The notes below the pieces were generated by a model. That model had not been told where the DNA came from. It made no database searches and was given only the letters and a program-made list of their open reading frames with translations. Position numbers and translations under genes: made by a program. 64,000 nt of DNA from Patella vulgata (taxonomy: Eukaryota > Mollusca > Gastropoda > Patellidae). Where the stretch lies: NCBI RefSeq assembly GCF_932274485.2, contig NC_065879.2:38372436-38436435 (forward strand), given 5' to 3'. Within the stretch, counting starts at the first letter, position 1; each line of letters opens with the position of its first letter. Of this stretch, positions 1-11,300 are shown piece by piece.

Positions 1-234
1 AGGTCATTTCGGGACTAACACATGGTCCAATTTTTTTATTTCTATAATTCGCTTGCGCGTTGGGTCTTTAGCAGTGGGAGGAAACCGGAGGACCCGGAGA
101 AAACCCGCGAGGTTGGACAGGCGACCCTACTCCTTGCCACGTACAACCGGGGAATTGAAACCCCGCCAGTTGACTCAATGGCAGACCGTATGATACAGCG
201 CGCGCGTGCTAACCATTCGGCCATCCAACCCCCC
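1..234 (-). mobile_element. SINE family A, copy 1 (left end outside window)
   Basis: The minus strand begins GGTTGGATGGCCGAATGG, a tRNA-like A box, followed about 55 bases on by the B-box-like GGTTTCAATTCC. The body contains GGTCCTCCGGTTTCCTCCC. It is a tRNA-derived SINE read right to left and is not a tRNA gene. Confidence 0.85.
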
Positions 235-291
235 GACAATTAAAGCGGAAATTATGACAGTTTGCGAAAACAAATAATTGACGAATTTATA

Positions 292-686
292 TTAAAGATG
301 CATTATGGAAGATTTAGATATAGAGCTGGCTGTTCTTGCTATAATAGTTCAAAAATAGATAACGCAAAATAAATATATTGAAAATTTCATTCGAATTACT
401 TTATTCCGAGCAAAGTTATCACTGATGGAAGTTTTGTCAGAGATTGTTTATTATCGTAACAACGGTAGGCCTACTTGTGATTTTAGACAGCCTAGATTCG
501 CCATTTTTACTTTAAACCATTAAATGGCGACCGGAGTTTAATTCTCCGCCATACGATGTTCTAGAAAGTTGATTATAGAAACTTGACATGTGAATAAATT
601 TCTAAATAATAGTTTATATAACATTTGAAGCCAAAATAAAGACCTGTATAGTAAGCAGATTAAGCTCTTACATAATGCCTCTTTAA
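292..686 (+). mobile_element. TTAA-flanked MITE, family 1, copy 1
   Basis: Begins TTAAAGATGCATTATGG and ends CATAATGCCTCTTTAA, giving terminal inverted repeats bounded by TTAA. About 395 bp, non-coding. Related to 3755-4149, 15182-15562 and 16995-17380. Confidence 0.82.
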
Positions 687-972
687 AGAAGAGAATAACT
701 TTTGCATTGTTCATAAAACATGTTTATCTAGGACATGTTTTGGTTTTCATTTAAATTCACGACAAAATTTACCCCAAAGACAATAATAAGTTATCATTTA
801 GGAATAAAGATAATAAAAGCGCAAACAGAGAGCAGACCAGATTAATGGGGGGCCCCCCTTGCCCCCCCCCCCCTGGCGCCGCCACTGGTGTTCTATTGGC
901 CCATCCCAAGCCGTTTAAAGTAGAGACTCTTCAGAGGAGAGGACGGACTAGCTAAAATGTAGTTGTGCTATG

Positions 973-974
<2 letters not shown>

Positions 975-1019
<45 letters not shown>
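975..1019 (+). repeat. (TC)n(AC)n microsatellite
   Basis: About 17 TC units followed by about five AC units. Confidence 0.95.
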
Positions 1020-1975
1020 AACGGAACAAAACTGTTAAAGGCTGTATCTGTTCATTAAACACAAGCGTTTAAAGTCTATGTATGTTCATTAGATGCAAGC
1101 ATCTGCAGGTTGCGCGCTCAAAGAGTATTTCTCAAGAACTGGAGATGGATATCCCAGTGGATAACACGTTCGCCTGGCCGCCTCGACAGATGGCATTGAT
1201 TCTGAGAATTCATGCAAAATATAAATGCAACATTATTTAACAGACTGATGGACACAATGTGATTTATGATTAAGTTGACATACAAAAGTATAATTCAGTT
1301 ACATTATGGGATATGTATATCAATTATAATTGCATGCTATATATTCAAATTCAGCTACTTAAAGTAGCTAAGTCTCTAACTCAATATCATCAAAAATCTT
1401 CGACATTGAAAACACGAATTATTTGTCAATTCAAATCAACATTGGTCTTGTGATCTTACAGGGAAAAGATGGGCTTCTGATATCCGATATTCAAGACAAA
1501 ATAAACATTTTACCATTGGAACACGAATCGTGTACCATAATGCGTTTCAGCGCCATTTGGAACAAGGGACTCAAAGAACAGGGATAAACATATTCCACAA
1601 GTCATGTCAAATGGTGACGCTATATTCTTATCTGGAGAGCATGCGCAATAAATACCACCGGTGTAGACTGGAAAAACCAGACGCTAAAGATTGCCATTCA
1701 CATGAGATTTCTGGCGTATTTCGCCGAACATAACTGATTAGAAATTACAGTAAAAACAGAAACGATTGAATGTAAATCAATTTATATACATTCATATTAC
1801 ATTATTATATACGTTGCGACCCATTTTTGTCAATTTCTAGGTCCCAAATATTAGCGATTTAGCTCCTTTAAGTAAAGGGAGATAATAGACAATGTATGCT
1901 AAATAACAAGACATGGGTTTCTATTAAATTAAACATAATATATGACAGATAGCAATACCAGGCCCGGCGGAGTAG

Positions 1976-2012
1976 GGGGGCTAGGGGGGGGGGGCTTTAG
2001 CCCCCCCCCCCA
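1976..2012. repeat. G-run / C-run palindrome
   Basis: A run of G, then CTTTAG, then a run of C. Self-complementary simple sequence. Confidence 0.85.
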
Positions 2013-3241
2013 ATATTTCGGCCGCAAGTACCCTTTTCTCCAGGTTGTTGCACGCAAGTAACTATTCTAATAATAACAAAAAGGCTTGAATTTAACATAG
2101 ACGCAATTTAACATAGACGCGAGTAGAAGTGAGACTTCTAGAACGTAGACTTTCAGAAGAAGAAAACCCTGCTATGCTCTATACTGTTCCCAGGGTAAAG
2201 AGACCCGCGGTTGCGAGGGTCGCGATTAGATAACTGAACGGTCGATCTTTATCTCATGTCTGTTGTATCTATGACATAATTAGGTAATTAGAAAAACGAC
2301 GGGATAGAGTTTTATTTATACTCTTTCCTTGTGCCCCTTATCCATCAAATAATTCACTGCTATGGCCAGTTGAAACAAGCGGTTGCCATCAAGATATGCC
2401 CTCATTTTGTAAGAAATGGACGGGGAAGAGGTAAAATCAAAAGGGCTATCCTATCATTCAAGATCATTTGATCCTTAACATATTTAAGGTACATAAGAAT
2501 GGGACAACAATGGTAGCTCCCCCCCCCCCTCCCACCTGGGGTGCCTACAAAATATGTACATATTTCAGATTTTGCGTGAAAAGCAGGGGCTATAGCTCTA
2601 GAATGTAAGGTCTTTTTGTTCGACTCAAACTTTTCCCCAAATTTTCGGTGGGTTGAACGCTTTTCACTACAGACAGAGCAACCACTGATCATGTATCTGC
2701 TCCAAGGCGTGTATAAGGTTGACGACTGAATGTTTAAACACAGATATATTCTTACTACAATATTATATAGTCAAGCAGTAGTAATAAGTTTCACTTTAAT
2801 CCCTTCAAGTGCCCGTGAGTTTAAGATACATAAACTTGGAAGTAGCATTCTAAAACATGTAACTTTACTCGTCACCGTTACCAAATGTCCATTCAAACCC
2901 GCTTCTTCGATTATGGTCCAAAAAAAATCCACAAAAAAGCTTGCAAAAGGGGTGAAAAGAGAGAGGGAGAGCTAGAAAGTGAGAGCTACATTCGTGTAAC
3001 CAGACAGTGGCACTTTTTATGGTTGTTTGCCTAAAGACTAGTAATTCTCTCCCCATTCACTTGAATGTCAAATCGATGACAGGAATTTAATCTTAACTCT
3101 GAACGTAGGTCTGATTACTCTCGCCCTGTACGTTCAGGAACCGCGCTATTGAATCCTTGTCGAAAAACTTTCGAACCCCAGTCAATTTTACTGGGTAACT
3201 TTTTACTGCTAAACGGTCGCGGACGTTAAATAAAGCTATTT

Positions 3242-3267
3242 CACACACACACACACACACACACACA
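3242..3267 (+). repeat. (CA)n microsatellite
   Basis: About 13 CA units. Confidence 0.95.
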
Positions 3268-3414
3268 TCCACCACACACCTCTGTGAAACAGATTGGGCG
3301 AGTGTAATGGGACATAGGTCCAGAGCTGAACTAGTTTGCGCCCAACTCTCGTTCTAGTCAAACACAACCGAACAAACTACCAAGATGTTCGAACATTGGC
3401 TGACAATTAAAGCG

Positions 3415-3697
3415 AGAGAGAGAGAGAGAGAAATGGGGTTTAACGTCCACTCGACACAAACTAGGTCATTTCGGGACTAACACATGGTTCAATTTTTTTA
3501 TTTCTATAATTCGCTTGCGCGTTGGGGTCTTTAGCAGTGGGAGGAAACCGGAGGACCCGGAGAAAACCCGCGAGGTTGGACAGGCGACCCTACTCCTTGC
3601 CACGTACAACCGGGGAATTGAAACCCCGCCAGTTGACTCAATGGCAGACCGTATGATACAGCGCGCGCGTGCTAACCATTCGGCCATCCAACCCCCC
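3415..3697 (-). mobile_element. SINE family A, full-length copy with 13 bp target-site repeats
   Basis: tRNA-like head at the right, CT-repeat tail (read as GAGAGA) at the left. It is flanked by GACAATTAAAGCG at 3402-3414 and 3698-3710, a perfect 13 bp target-site duplication expected from LINE-driven insertion. The minus strand runs A box, B box, conserved body, TTAAACCCCATTT, then (CT)n. Confidence 0.92.
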
Positions 3698-4288
3698 GAC
3701 AATTAAAGCGGAAATTATGACAGTTTGCGAAAACAAATAATTGACGAATTTATATTAAAGATGCATTATGGAAGATTTAGATATAGAGCTGGCTGTTCTT
3801 GCTATAATAGTTCAAAAATAGATAACGCAAAATAAATATATTGAAAATTTCATTCGAATTACTTTATTCCGAGCAAAGTTATCACTGATGGAAGTTTTGT
3901 CAGAGATTGTTTATTATCGTAACAACGGTAGGCCTACTTGTGATTTTAGACAGCCTAGATTCGCCATTTTTACTTTAAACCATTAAATGGCGACCGGAGT
4001 TTAATTCTCCGCCATACGATGTTCTAGAAAGTTGATTATAGAAACTTGACATGTGAATAAATTTCTAAATAATAGTTTATATAACATTTGAAGCCAAAAT
4101 AAAGACCTGTATAGTAAGCAGATTAAGCTCTTACATAATGCCTCTTTAAAGAAGAGAATAACTTTTGCATTGTTCATAAAACATGTTTATCTAGGACATG
4201 TTTTGGTTTTCATTTAAATTCACGACAAAATTTACCCCAAAGACAATAATAAGTTATCATTTAGGAATAAAGATAATAAAAGCGCAAA
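3463..4288. repeat. Direct repeat, copy 2
   Basis: Near-identical partner of 1-825, ending about 690 bp before the ATG of exon 1a. Its SINE is complete and has both target-site repeats. Copy 1 shares the right-hand one, so the block was copied after the SINE had inserted. No LTR-type TG/CA ends are visible, and there is no coding sequence between the copies. Confidence 0.93.
3755..4149 (+). mobile_element. TTAA-flanked MITE, family 1, copy 2
   Basis: Same element as 292-686, present because the surrounding 825 bp block is duplicated. Ends TTAAAGATGCATTATGG and CATAATGCCTCTTTAA. Confidence 0.82.
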
Positions 4289-4980
4289 GAATCGGCTTGT
4301 TTTGAGAAATCATAAAAGAAAAAAGTATTCTGGAAATATATTTAATGACTAACGTTCTGCAAACACTTTCTTTCCTTGTAGTGGTGTCATAGTTTGAAAA
4401 CAGTTAATAATTGATTAACTCCGTAATACCATAAAATTATTTGACTGTACGCATTTCTCTGTTTGATATAGTAGAATATGGGCGTATATAGATTTTTTCT
4501 TGAAAGGATTTCTATATATCATTTTGTCATTCAATTTAAGTTTTATAAAAAAAAATAATATAACATAGAGCCATTTAAAATCTACCATGAGTTTTTTATA
4601 TTAAAGCACGAACTTGAGCATAAATACATAAATACAACCGCCAGTTAAATGCAACACATCTATTCATAATGAAATTTCGATGTCGGTTAACAATGCTATA
4701 GGATCCACCATCGACGGTGCATGAAGTCATGTGTCTATGGGTTGAAAAGGGTCTCACTTAAATTACAGCTATTATCTATTTTGGGCTATTAAAACCCGAA
4801 TTTATATTAAAAGGAGCTAAGGAATGCGAACAGCTACACGGGTGAGCTACCACAAACCTGTATTGGTAATTCAGTGTTTAGAGGACAGTGTAGGGTAGGG
4901 CTGGGTGTGAGTCGCTTGATAGCCAACAAAGCAGGAAGTTAGCTGTTCTTGATCAAACTGTAGGAATAATATTATATATC
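4289..4980 (+). promoter_or_regulatory. Flank and probable 5' UTR/promoter of exon 1a
   Basis: Lies between the duplicated block and the exon 1a ATG. The final 150 bp (from about 4830) are less AT-rich and probably include the leader. An AG at 4962-4963 (aactgtag) could be an acceptor for an upstream non-coding exon. No clear TATA box. The assignment is by position only. Confidence 0.4.
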
Positions 4981-5305
4981 ATGGGTGAGAATCTAATACA
5001 AGAAAATCCCGCTCGTTCCAAACAGGGACGAGGGATAGATGCTGGCGATAAGTGGAAGGATGTGCAGACGAGTACTTTTATGAATTGGGTAAATCTTCAA
5101 CTTCAGCATAGAGATCTGTCAATCTCGGATCTTGGAGAGGACTTTAATAATGGTGTCAAGTTATGTGCTTTGATTGAAGTTCTACAGAACAAACCCATAC
5201 GGGGTAGAATTGTTAAAGAACCCAAGAATAATCATCAATCCTTGCAGAATGCCACGGTGGCATTAACAGCAGTTGCCAATGATAATATTCGCTTGGTAAA
5301 TATAG
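4981..5305 (+). CDS. jbug: Exon 1a: alternative first coding exon, start Met and most of CH1
   Basis: Encodes 108 residues plus the first base of a Gly codon and ends at AATATAG|gtaagt. The ATG has A at -3 and G at +4. The leader MGENLIQENPARSKQGRG is followed by the CH1 start DKWKDVQTSTFMNWVN and ends TAVANDNIRLVNIG. Joined to exon 2 it gives NIG-SEDIVNGN, the usual filamin CH1 continuation. It is about 65% identical to exon 1b over 86 aligned residues (56 matches by my count), so the two are duplicated alternative first exons. Confidence 0.92.
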
Positions 5306-8300
5306 GTAAGTGGAGGTGTGCGAGTGTTTTAATATGATGTTCAATTTTTGTAATGAAAATAACAGTTACAATGTCAAATATTAATATGTTTAAGCTTGAC
5401 GTTCATGGTTGAAATTACTATAAAAAATGTTTCTTTCAATATGTATATATTTTTTTTATTTTTTTTTTAAACCAACAACATTTAATCAAAGCATCACATT
5501 TCCTTGTCGAAATCTAATAGCAGGTCTATAGCAAGCCTATAATTATTATCATTCATTACTAATATTTACAATGACATATCAATGGTACAATTTGTACGCT
5601 CATGCACCTAACACATAAGAGGGGATTAGTGCGGATTAGGAAGTTCAATAGTCTGTAATTAAGAAATTTAATGAAATGGGGTTTAACGTATCACTGTTCT
5701 GCTCCTTGTTATTAAGACAAAGTATGGTTCAGGAGAGAGAGAGAGAGAGATATAGAGACAGTGTGTTAATGAAGAATGAGGTCGAAAACTAGAAAAACTA
5801 ACAGTTTCATGTACACACAGTCCATTTTTTTACATAATACATTTGAATGGCTAACTTCTAATAGTCCAGTTGTATTTTACTATTCTGACTACTGAGAACA
5901 GGTTTATTTTTATTTACTGGGGTCTGGCACACCGTGTACAACTATGAAATGAAATGGAATTTAATATCCAACTATTCGGCACCGACTGGGCTAATAAAGA
6001 CGGGCGTACGCCAAACAGTTTGCTATGAGGGAAAGTTTGCCCAAACAGCGAAGTTATGTCGAATTTCATCTGTCAAAGGTTCTTTTACGTGTATGCCAAC
6101 TTGTACGTAGGGCCTCGGTTTTTCGTCCCATCCGAAAGACTGCAGGATATTGTCCTTGTCGGGCACTTTGTCTTGTTCCCCACTGACGAGGCCGGTAACC
6201 CCGCTGGAAAATTCCGAGAAACTTTCTCGATCAACACAGGGATCGAATCCAGGACCTCCGCTGCTCCTCTATACAACTATGCCAATAATAATTTGATATA
6301 TCACTTTCTATTGATTGTTTTTACAATATCTACCCATTGGCTTTTTTTTAGTAGCAGCCCCGCTTTTAGCAGGGTTTAACGCACATTTGACACAAGCTAG
6401 GGACGAAAAACCGAGGTCCAGTGTACACACTGGCGTGCACATAAAAGAACCCTTAGCAGTTAGAAATCGAGTTGGTCGTAGTGCCGCTGTCCGGGCAAAA
6501 TTTCCTTCATGGCAGCACACTGCATGGCGTATGCCCGTTTCAATAGCCCAGTCGGTACAGGATAGTGGGAGGTCTGGGCGTTTAACTACATTTCATTTCA
6601 TGTGACACAATTTAATTAGGTATTAATTAGTACCTGTTTTGCAACGTTTGTCTCTCTAATTTGAACTTGAGCAGTAGTGATATTGCTTGTAATAACAGAA
6701 TAATGTACATTACTAAACAGTAACTGACATTATGTTACGTGCAGTTTTACATAACCCAGAGTTGATAAAGTTCTCTTTATGGCTTGATTCTATTTATGTA
6801 GTGGGCCTCGTGAATAGGAATCAGGAAATTTGCAAAATAATATTCCGTAACGTAGCACCAAATATTAGCGGTAAATCTGAAAATTTAATACAAGTACCAC
6901 ATAGTATACTACTATAATAAGTCCATGATTATATGCATAAAGATAGTATAAGATTAACATAAACGGGGTCGAGATATCCCGACTAGAATGACGAGCGGTA
7001 CACATCCCGGCATGAACATGAAGAACTTCGGATTTTTCCACCAGGAAAACTGTCAACGAACATGTTTCCCGTACAAAGGGTAGGCTGACATATATAAATA
7101 CCTATATGTTACTCTCAAAATGACTGCAAAGTATCATGTTCAAGGTACGGTTTAAAAACTCTTCCTAATTACATTGTTAAAAGAGTTTTATGTCTCAAAC
7201 ATTTGATCGTGGAATACATGTTTTAGTCGTACCGCAAAATTATTCTTTACAGGACTAGAATTGAAAATCAGTAAAGCGCTTTGAAATTTATACTTTTATT
7301 CGTGATGTATTAAGCTTTAATACATGGACATTTTAATGAGATGGAGAACCCGTAGATAGAGTGAGCTAAAATTGCTCTTAGTGCGACATCAAAATGTGCC
7401 CCATATAGATTTCTTTATTTATCTCGTTTGTTCAACCGGTTAGGTTATATTGTCTGATTATTTCACACAAGTCTTGTCCATGACAGGCATAAAAGAAACG
7501 AACTAAAGGGGCCTGGATACTAATGTGTTAATCGTGTACAATTAAACGATTGTATTGATGTTCAGAGATAACGCTATTATTAACCCCACATTAACAAAAC
7601 GGGATCTTATAAGCATAAACCACAGGAGAGTCTTCATATAGTCTTTTGAATAATTGAAAAAAGAAGGGTATGTATATAGACTAATCTTGTTTACGCGCGT
7701 GAAGTAGCCTTTTATTATTATTTTTAATATTTTCTTTGAACACGTACTTTATTAAATCATACAAACATGTACTTTAGGGCTGCATCTTACAATTCGATTT
7801 ATTAGCTTAGTAACAGTTAATACCAAAGCGAAATTGCATTATGAATGACCACGATTGTAGTCTTCAGTTACCACGTGGTAAAAATGGTTCCATAATTATT
7901 GGGGAGGGAAAGGGCTAATTATGTAGCTTATATTATTCGATTTTCGACCATTTACGTTCCAAAATGTCACCTTTATCCATCGACTGGGAAACAAATTCGA
8001 CTCAAACCAAAACATTATCTTTGTGAATGTTTGAACATTGGTCGAGTATATTAGTTGTTCTGAGAATTTTCAATATTTTAACTTTACTAGTAGTCCGGTG
8101 GCTGAAGCGGGGGGGGGGGGGGGCGCCACCCGAGCTGTGAATTTATGACACCCAGTTTTTCTAGACAAGATTTTTGCGCAGTTTCCGAATCTGTTGTGGT
8201 GATCACAAATTGGGGACAATAGGGACACCCGCTAATTCTTCATCTAAAGGGAGGTAACTTGGCTTAGCTTGATATTTTACTATTCAGGGCAGTCAACATT

Positions 8301-11300
8301 AATATTATACCGAGACAGGGAAACAAACTAGGTCATTTCGGGACTAACACACGGTTCAATTTTATTTCAATAATGCGCTTATGCGGAGAGGTCTTTAGCA
8401 GTGGGTGGAAACCGGAGGACCCGGAGAAAACCCAAAGAGTTGGAATTTCTTTTTAAAGTCTGTATCTGGTTCACCCCAAAAGACTATTAAGATATTGACA
8501 GACATTAATATTGCTACTAAAAGAACTATTCCTTTTAGAATCATTTAAGTATCCCAGAAGACATTCAGATTCATAAAATTCTCCAATCGTTTTGTATATA
8601 AATTATTTATATAAGAACGTATGTGTTGTTTTCTTGTATCGATTGCTTTGTTATAGTCTCATTTTCAACCAGCATTAACTTTTAACGACATTCAAACGAT
8701 CCTAAGTTATCCATAAACTGCTTAGTGGTGCAGCAGATTGGTCCGAAACCCGGATGAAATTAATCTACGAACCCACATTTGACATAGCTAAGACAATGTG
8801 AGAAAAAATTGATTCAGTCTTTTATTTATATAAAACATATGTGAAAATTCTCGCTTATCAATGAATTATTGGCCGACGGGCGCATTTAGGCTTTAAACCC
8901 CCTGAATGCACTTAAATGGATAGTTAAAACGTCTATATCTTAGAAATGCATTGAGTGATTTGAATCAAGTATTATTTGCAGTTCTCCCGCTTAAGAAATG
9001 TAGTTAGGTAAGGAAGGAACTGTCAATAACGGACACCATTGAAGTACTGTACAGTCCACGTGTACTTTGTGAAAAATAATATGGAAACTGCTACCCTGAC
9101 AAGAACCCATTCTGAAACACATAAAACAAAAACATACGTGGTATGTGGTATTTCGTGGCACAAATGTTCTATAACATATAAAACAAATCTGTGAAAAATT
9201 AGTTATTTGTGATTTTTTTAGTATCCCAACAAAACCATTTTGCGTATACAATGTAGGTAAAACACGGCCGAGTTATAAGCATTGTGCTCCAAAACCGGTT
9301 AGCAGTAGACTTTGTTGACAAATTCGGAGCAGGATTGACGGAGTTAAGGCGAAGGTTTTTTTCCTTAGAGCCTGTGGAGAATACGGTCAACACGAAAATA
9401 ATTTCAAAGCAGGACTAAATTATCAAAACTGTTGAGGAAACTTAAATCTTAAGAATAACAGGTGGTACCCCCCCCCCCCCACACACACACACACACACCT
9501 CCATACCCAAGTTTACCATTTTACGAGGGCTGACTGAAAAGTTTTAAGCCTAGCTGTAAAGGACGTGTACAAAGTCGATGGTTTCCTTTTATTTTTCTAC
9601 ATAGTCCCTTTCCAGGTGTACGTACTTCTGCCGGTCAGGAAGACATTTTCTTCACCCAGCCTTAAAAAAAAGTCGTTCACAGCTTACATGACGTCATCAT
9701 TACTAGGAAAATCACGAATGGCTAGTTCCTTTTTCATTTTTTCAAATAGGTCTCATACATGGTTACAAATCTGACCCAAACCTTTACCAGGATCTGCTTC
9801 AAAACGGCGCAGATTGTCAAAGCTCTCTCTACCACGCTTAATTCCACAGCCGACTTCTTTACAGTGAAAAAGGAAGGGGCATCATTCCCAAAAGTAGAGA
9901 CCATGTCGGCATGTATCTGTGTTGGGGTTAGACATTTCAGTTGCAGGAACTTGATGACTGACTGCCCTATAGCCAGTTTTGTCCATTTCTGGTGATTTTA
10001 GTAGGTAGGTTCACAGCTGCAGTTCTTATCTTTATGATTCATTCAATAATTGTACTTGTTGGTGGCGAAAGTTTGTTTCAACCCAATTGATCTATCCTGC
10101 TTTTCAGGCTTAGAACTTTTAATTTCAGCCAGCCCCTTTTTAAAAAAAAAAACCCCCAAAAAACCCAATAAACTAACTGTAAATACGAATGACTATATTT
10201 ACACCACGCCCTTTTGTAATTTATAAGGGACGGCTTCAAAATAAAAAACAAATTGCGCGTCTTAAACTTGTTTTTCTTTTAACACGTTCGGTCTTATTAC
10301 AGTAAATGTAACAATAGCCTTTAGTGCATTGTAGTATACACCATTTGAAAGTAACTTAATACAGCTGTAGGTTTTGTCAATAACTTTTACCTGAGCTCGA
10401 CACGGCTGTGACGTACAGCATCACCACACAGGTGAGGTCACCCAAACCGGTTTAGTGTATACGTCTATAGTAAGATTCGTCAAGGCGCTGTCTATAATAT
10501 ACGGAGATATGTGGGGCTACGACTGAAAGTTGTAACCCAACTCCACGCCCTCAGATAACATTTTTATTGTGGTAGAAAGGTGAAGATTGTTGTCATTCAT
10601 TCAACGGCGACGTGTGATAGTCACTGGAGTGTGTAGCCTAAACAAGCGGATAGATAGGCCGATAGACAGAGGGTTGTCGATACGGTATCGAGTTTGATAG
10701 CATCGTGACTACAGAACCGTACTAAATCTCATTCATCGAAGTGCTGCTATAGTTTTTATGCTTTAAAGATAATTTGTACCGTTATTTTATTTACATATTT
10801 TTACCGTTGTGTATATGTGACACTTGACTCATAATGACTGAAGTTCAGGTAGATGTAATTGGCCATCAAGCCAGATCAAAAGAGGGCAGAGGGATATCAG
10901 TGAGGAGTGGGGATAGTGATAAATGGATTATTATTCAAAAAACAACTTTTACAAATTGGATTAATGTACAGCTTCAACCCAGGGGTCTCGAGGTCAAAGA
11001 TTTACAGGACGATTTCTGTGATGGGGTAAAATTATGTGCATTAGTAGAATGCCTGCAACAGAAAAAAATTGGGCGAGTCGTTCAAAAGCCACATAACCAG
11101 CATCAAGCCTTACAAAATGTGACAGTTGCTTTAACAGCTATTGCTAATGATAATGTTCGCTTAGTAAATATTGGTAAGTATTCTTTTTCTAATAAAAGCA
11201 TCTAATTTGAGTGTGAGATAAAGCATAAATATACTTGCCAATTTCCAATAACCAAAATCACACATGCATGGTGTAGACCTTACTGATGTTACTAAAGACT

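Larger units (their letters stand above)
1..825. repeat. Direct repeat, copy 1 (SINE plus TTAA element, cut by window start)
   Basis: Matches 3463-4288 with two differences that I can see: one substitution near base 28 and one inserted G near base 65. It contains SINE family A (1-234), the right-hand target-site repeat GACAATTAAAGCG (235-247), the TTAA element (292-686) and unique-looking flank to 825. The left end is outside the window. Confidence 0.93.
826..3401. other. Gene-free 5' flank
   Basis: No coding potential that I would support. Holds the TC/AC and CA microsatellites, G/C runs near 847-875, 1976-2012 and 2520-2532, and otherwise AT-rich single-copy-looking sequence. Confidence 0.7.
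5306..10020. other. Intron of the 1a transcript
   Basis: No exons seen. Contains SINE B fragments (5672-6602), a SINE A fragment (8323-8443), the poly-G run and the mariner remnant. Other stretches show nothing recognisable. Confidence 0.6.

Noticed and set aside
3640-3697. tRNA gene on the minus strand
   Set aside because: A and B boxes are present, but there is no complete cloverleaf and the sequence continues into a SINE body and tail. The same applies to 23856-23925.
1-4288. LTR element suggested by two near-identical 825 bp direct repeats 3.46 kb apart
   Set aside because: The repeats contain a SINE and a MITE, lack TG/CA ends, and the sequence between them has no coding content. A shared SINE target-site repeat shows segmental duplication.
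9467-9500. Regulatory meaning of the C/AC run
   Set aside because: Simple sequence with no supporting context.
10834-11173. A second, separate filamin gene starting at exon 1b
   Set aside because: Both first exons end in the same codon and phase and only one set of downstream exons exists, so one gene with alternative starts is simpler.
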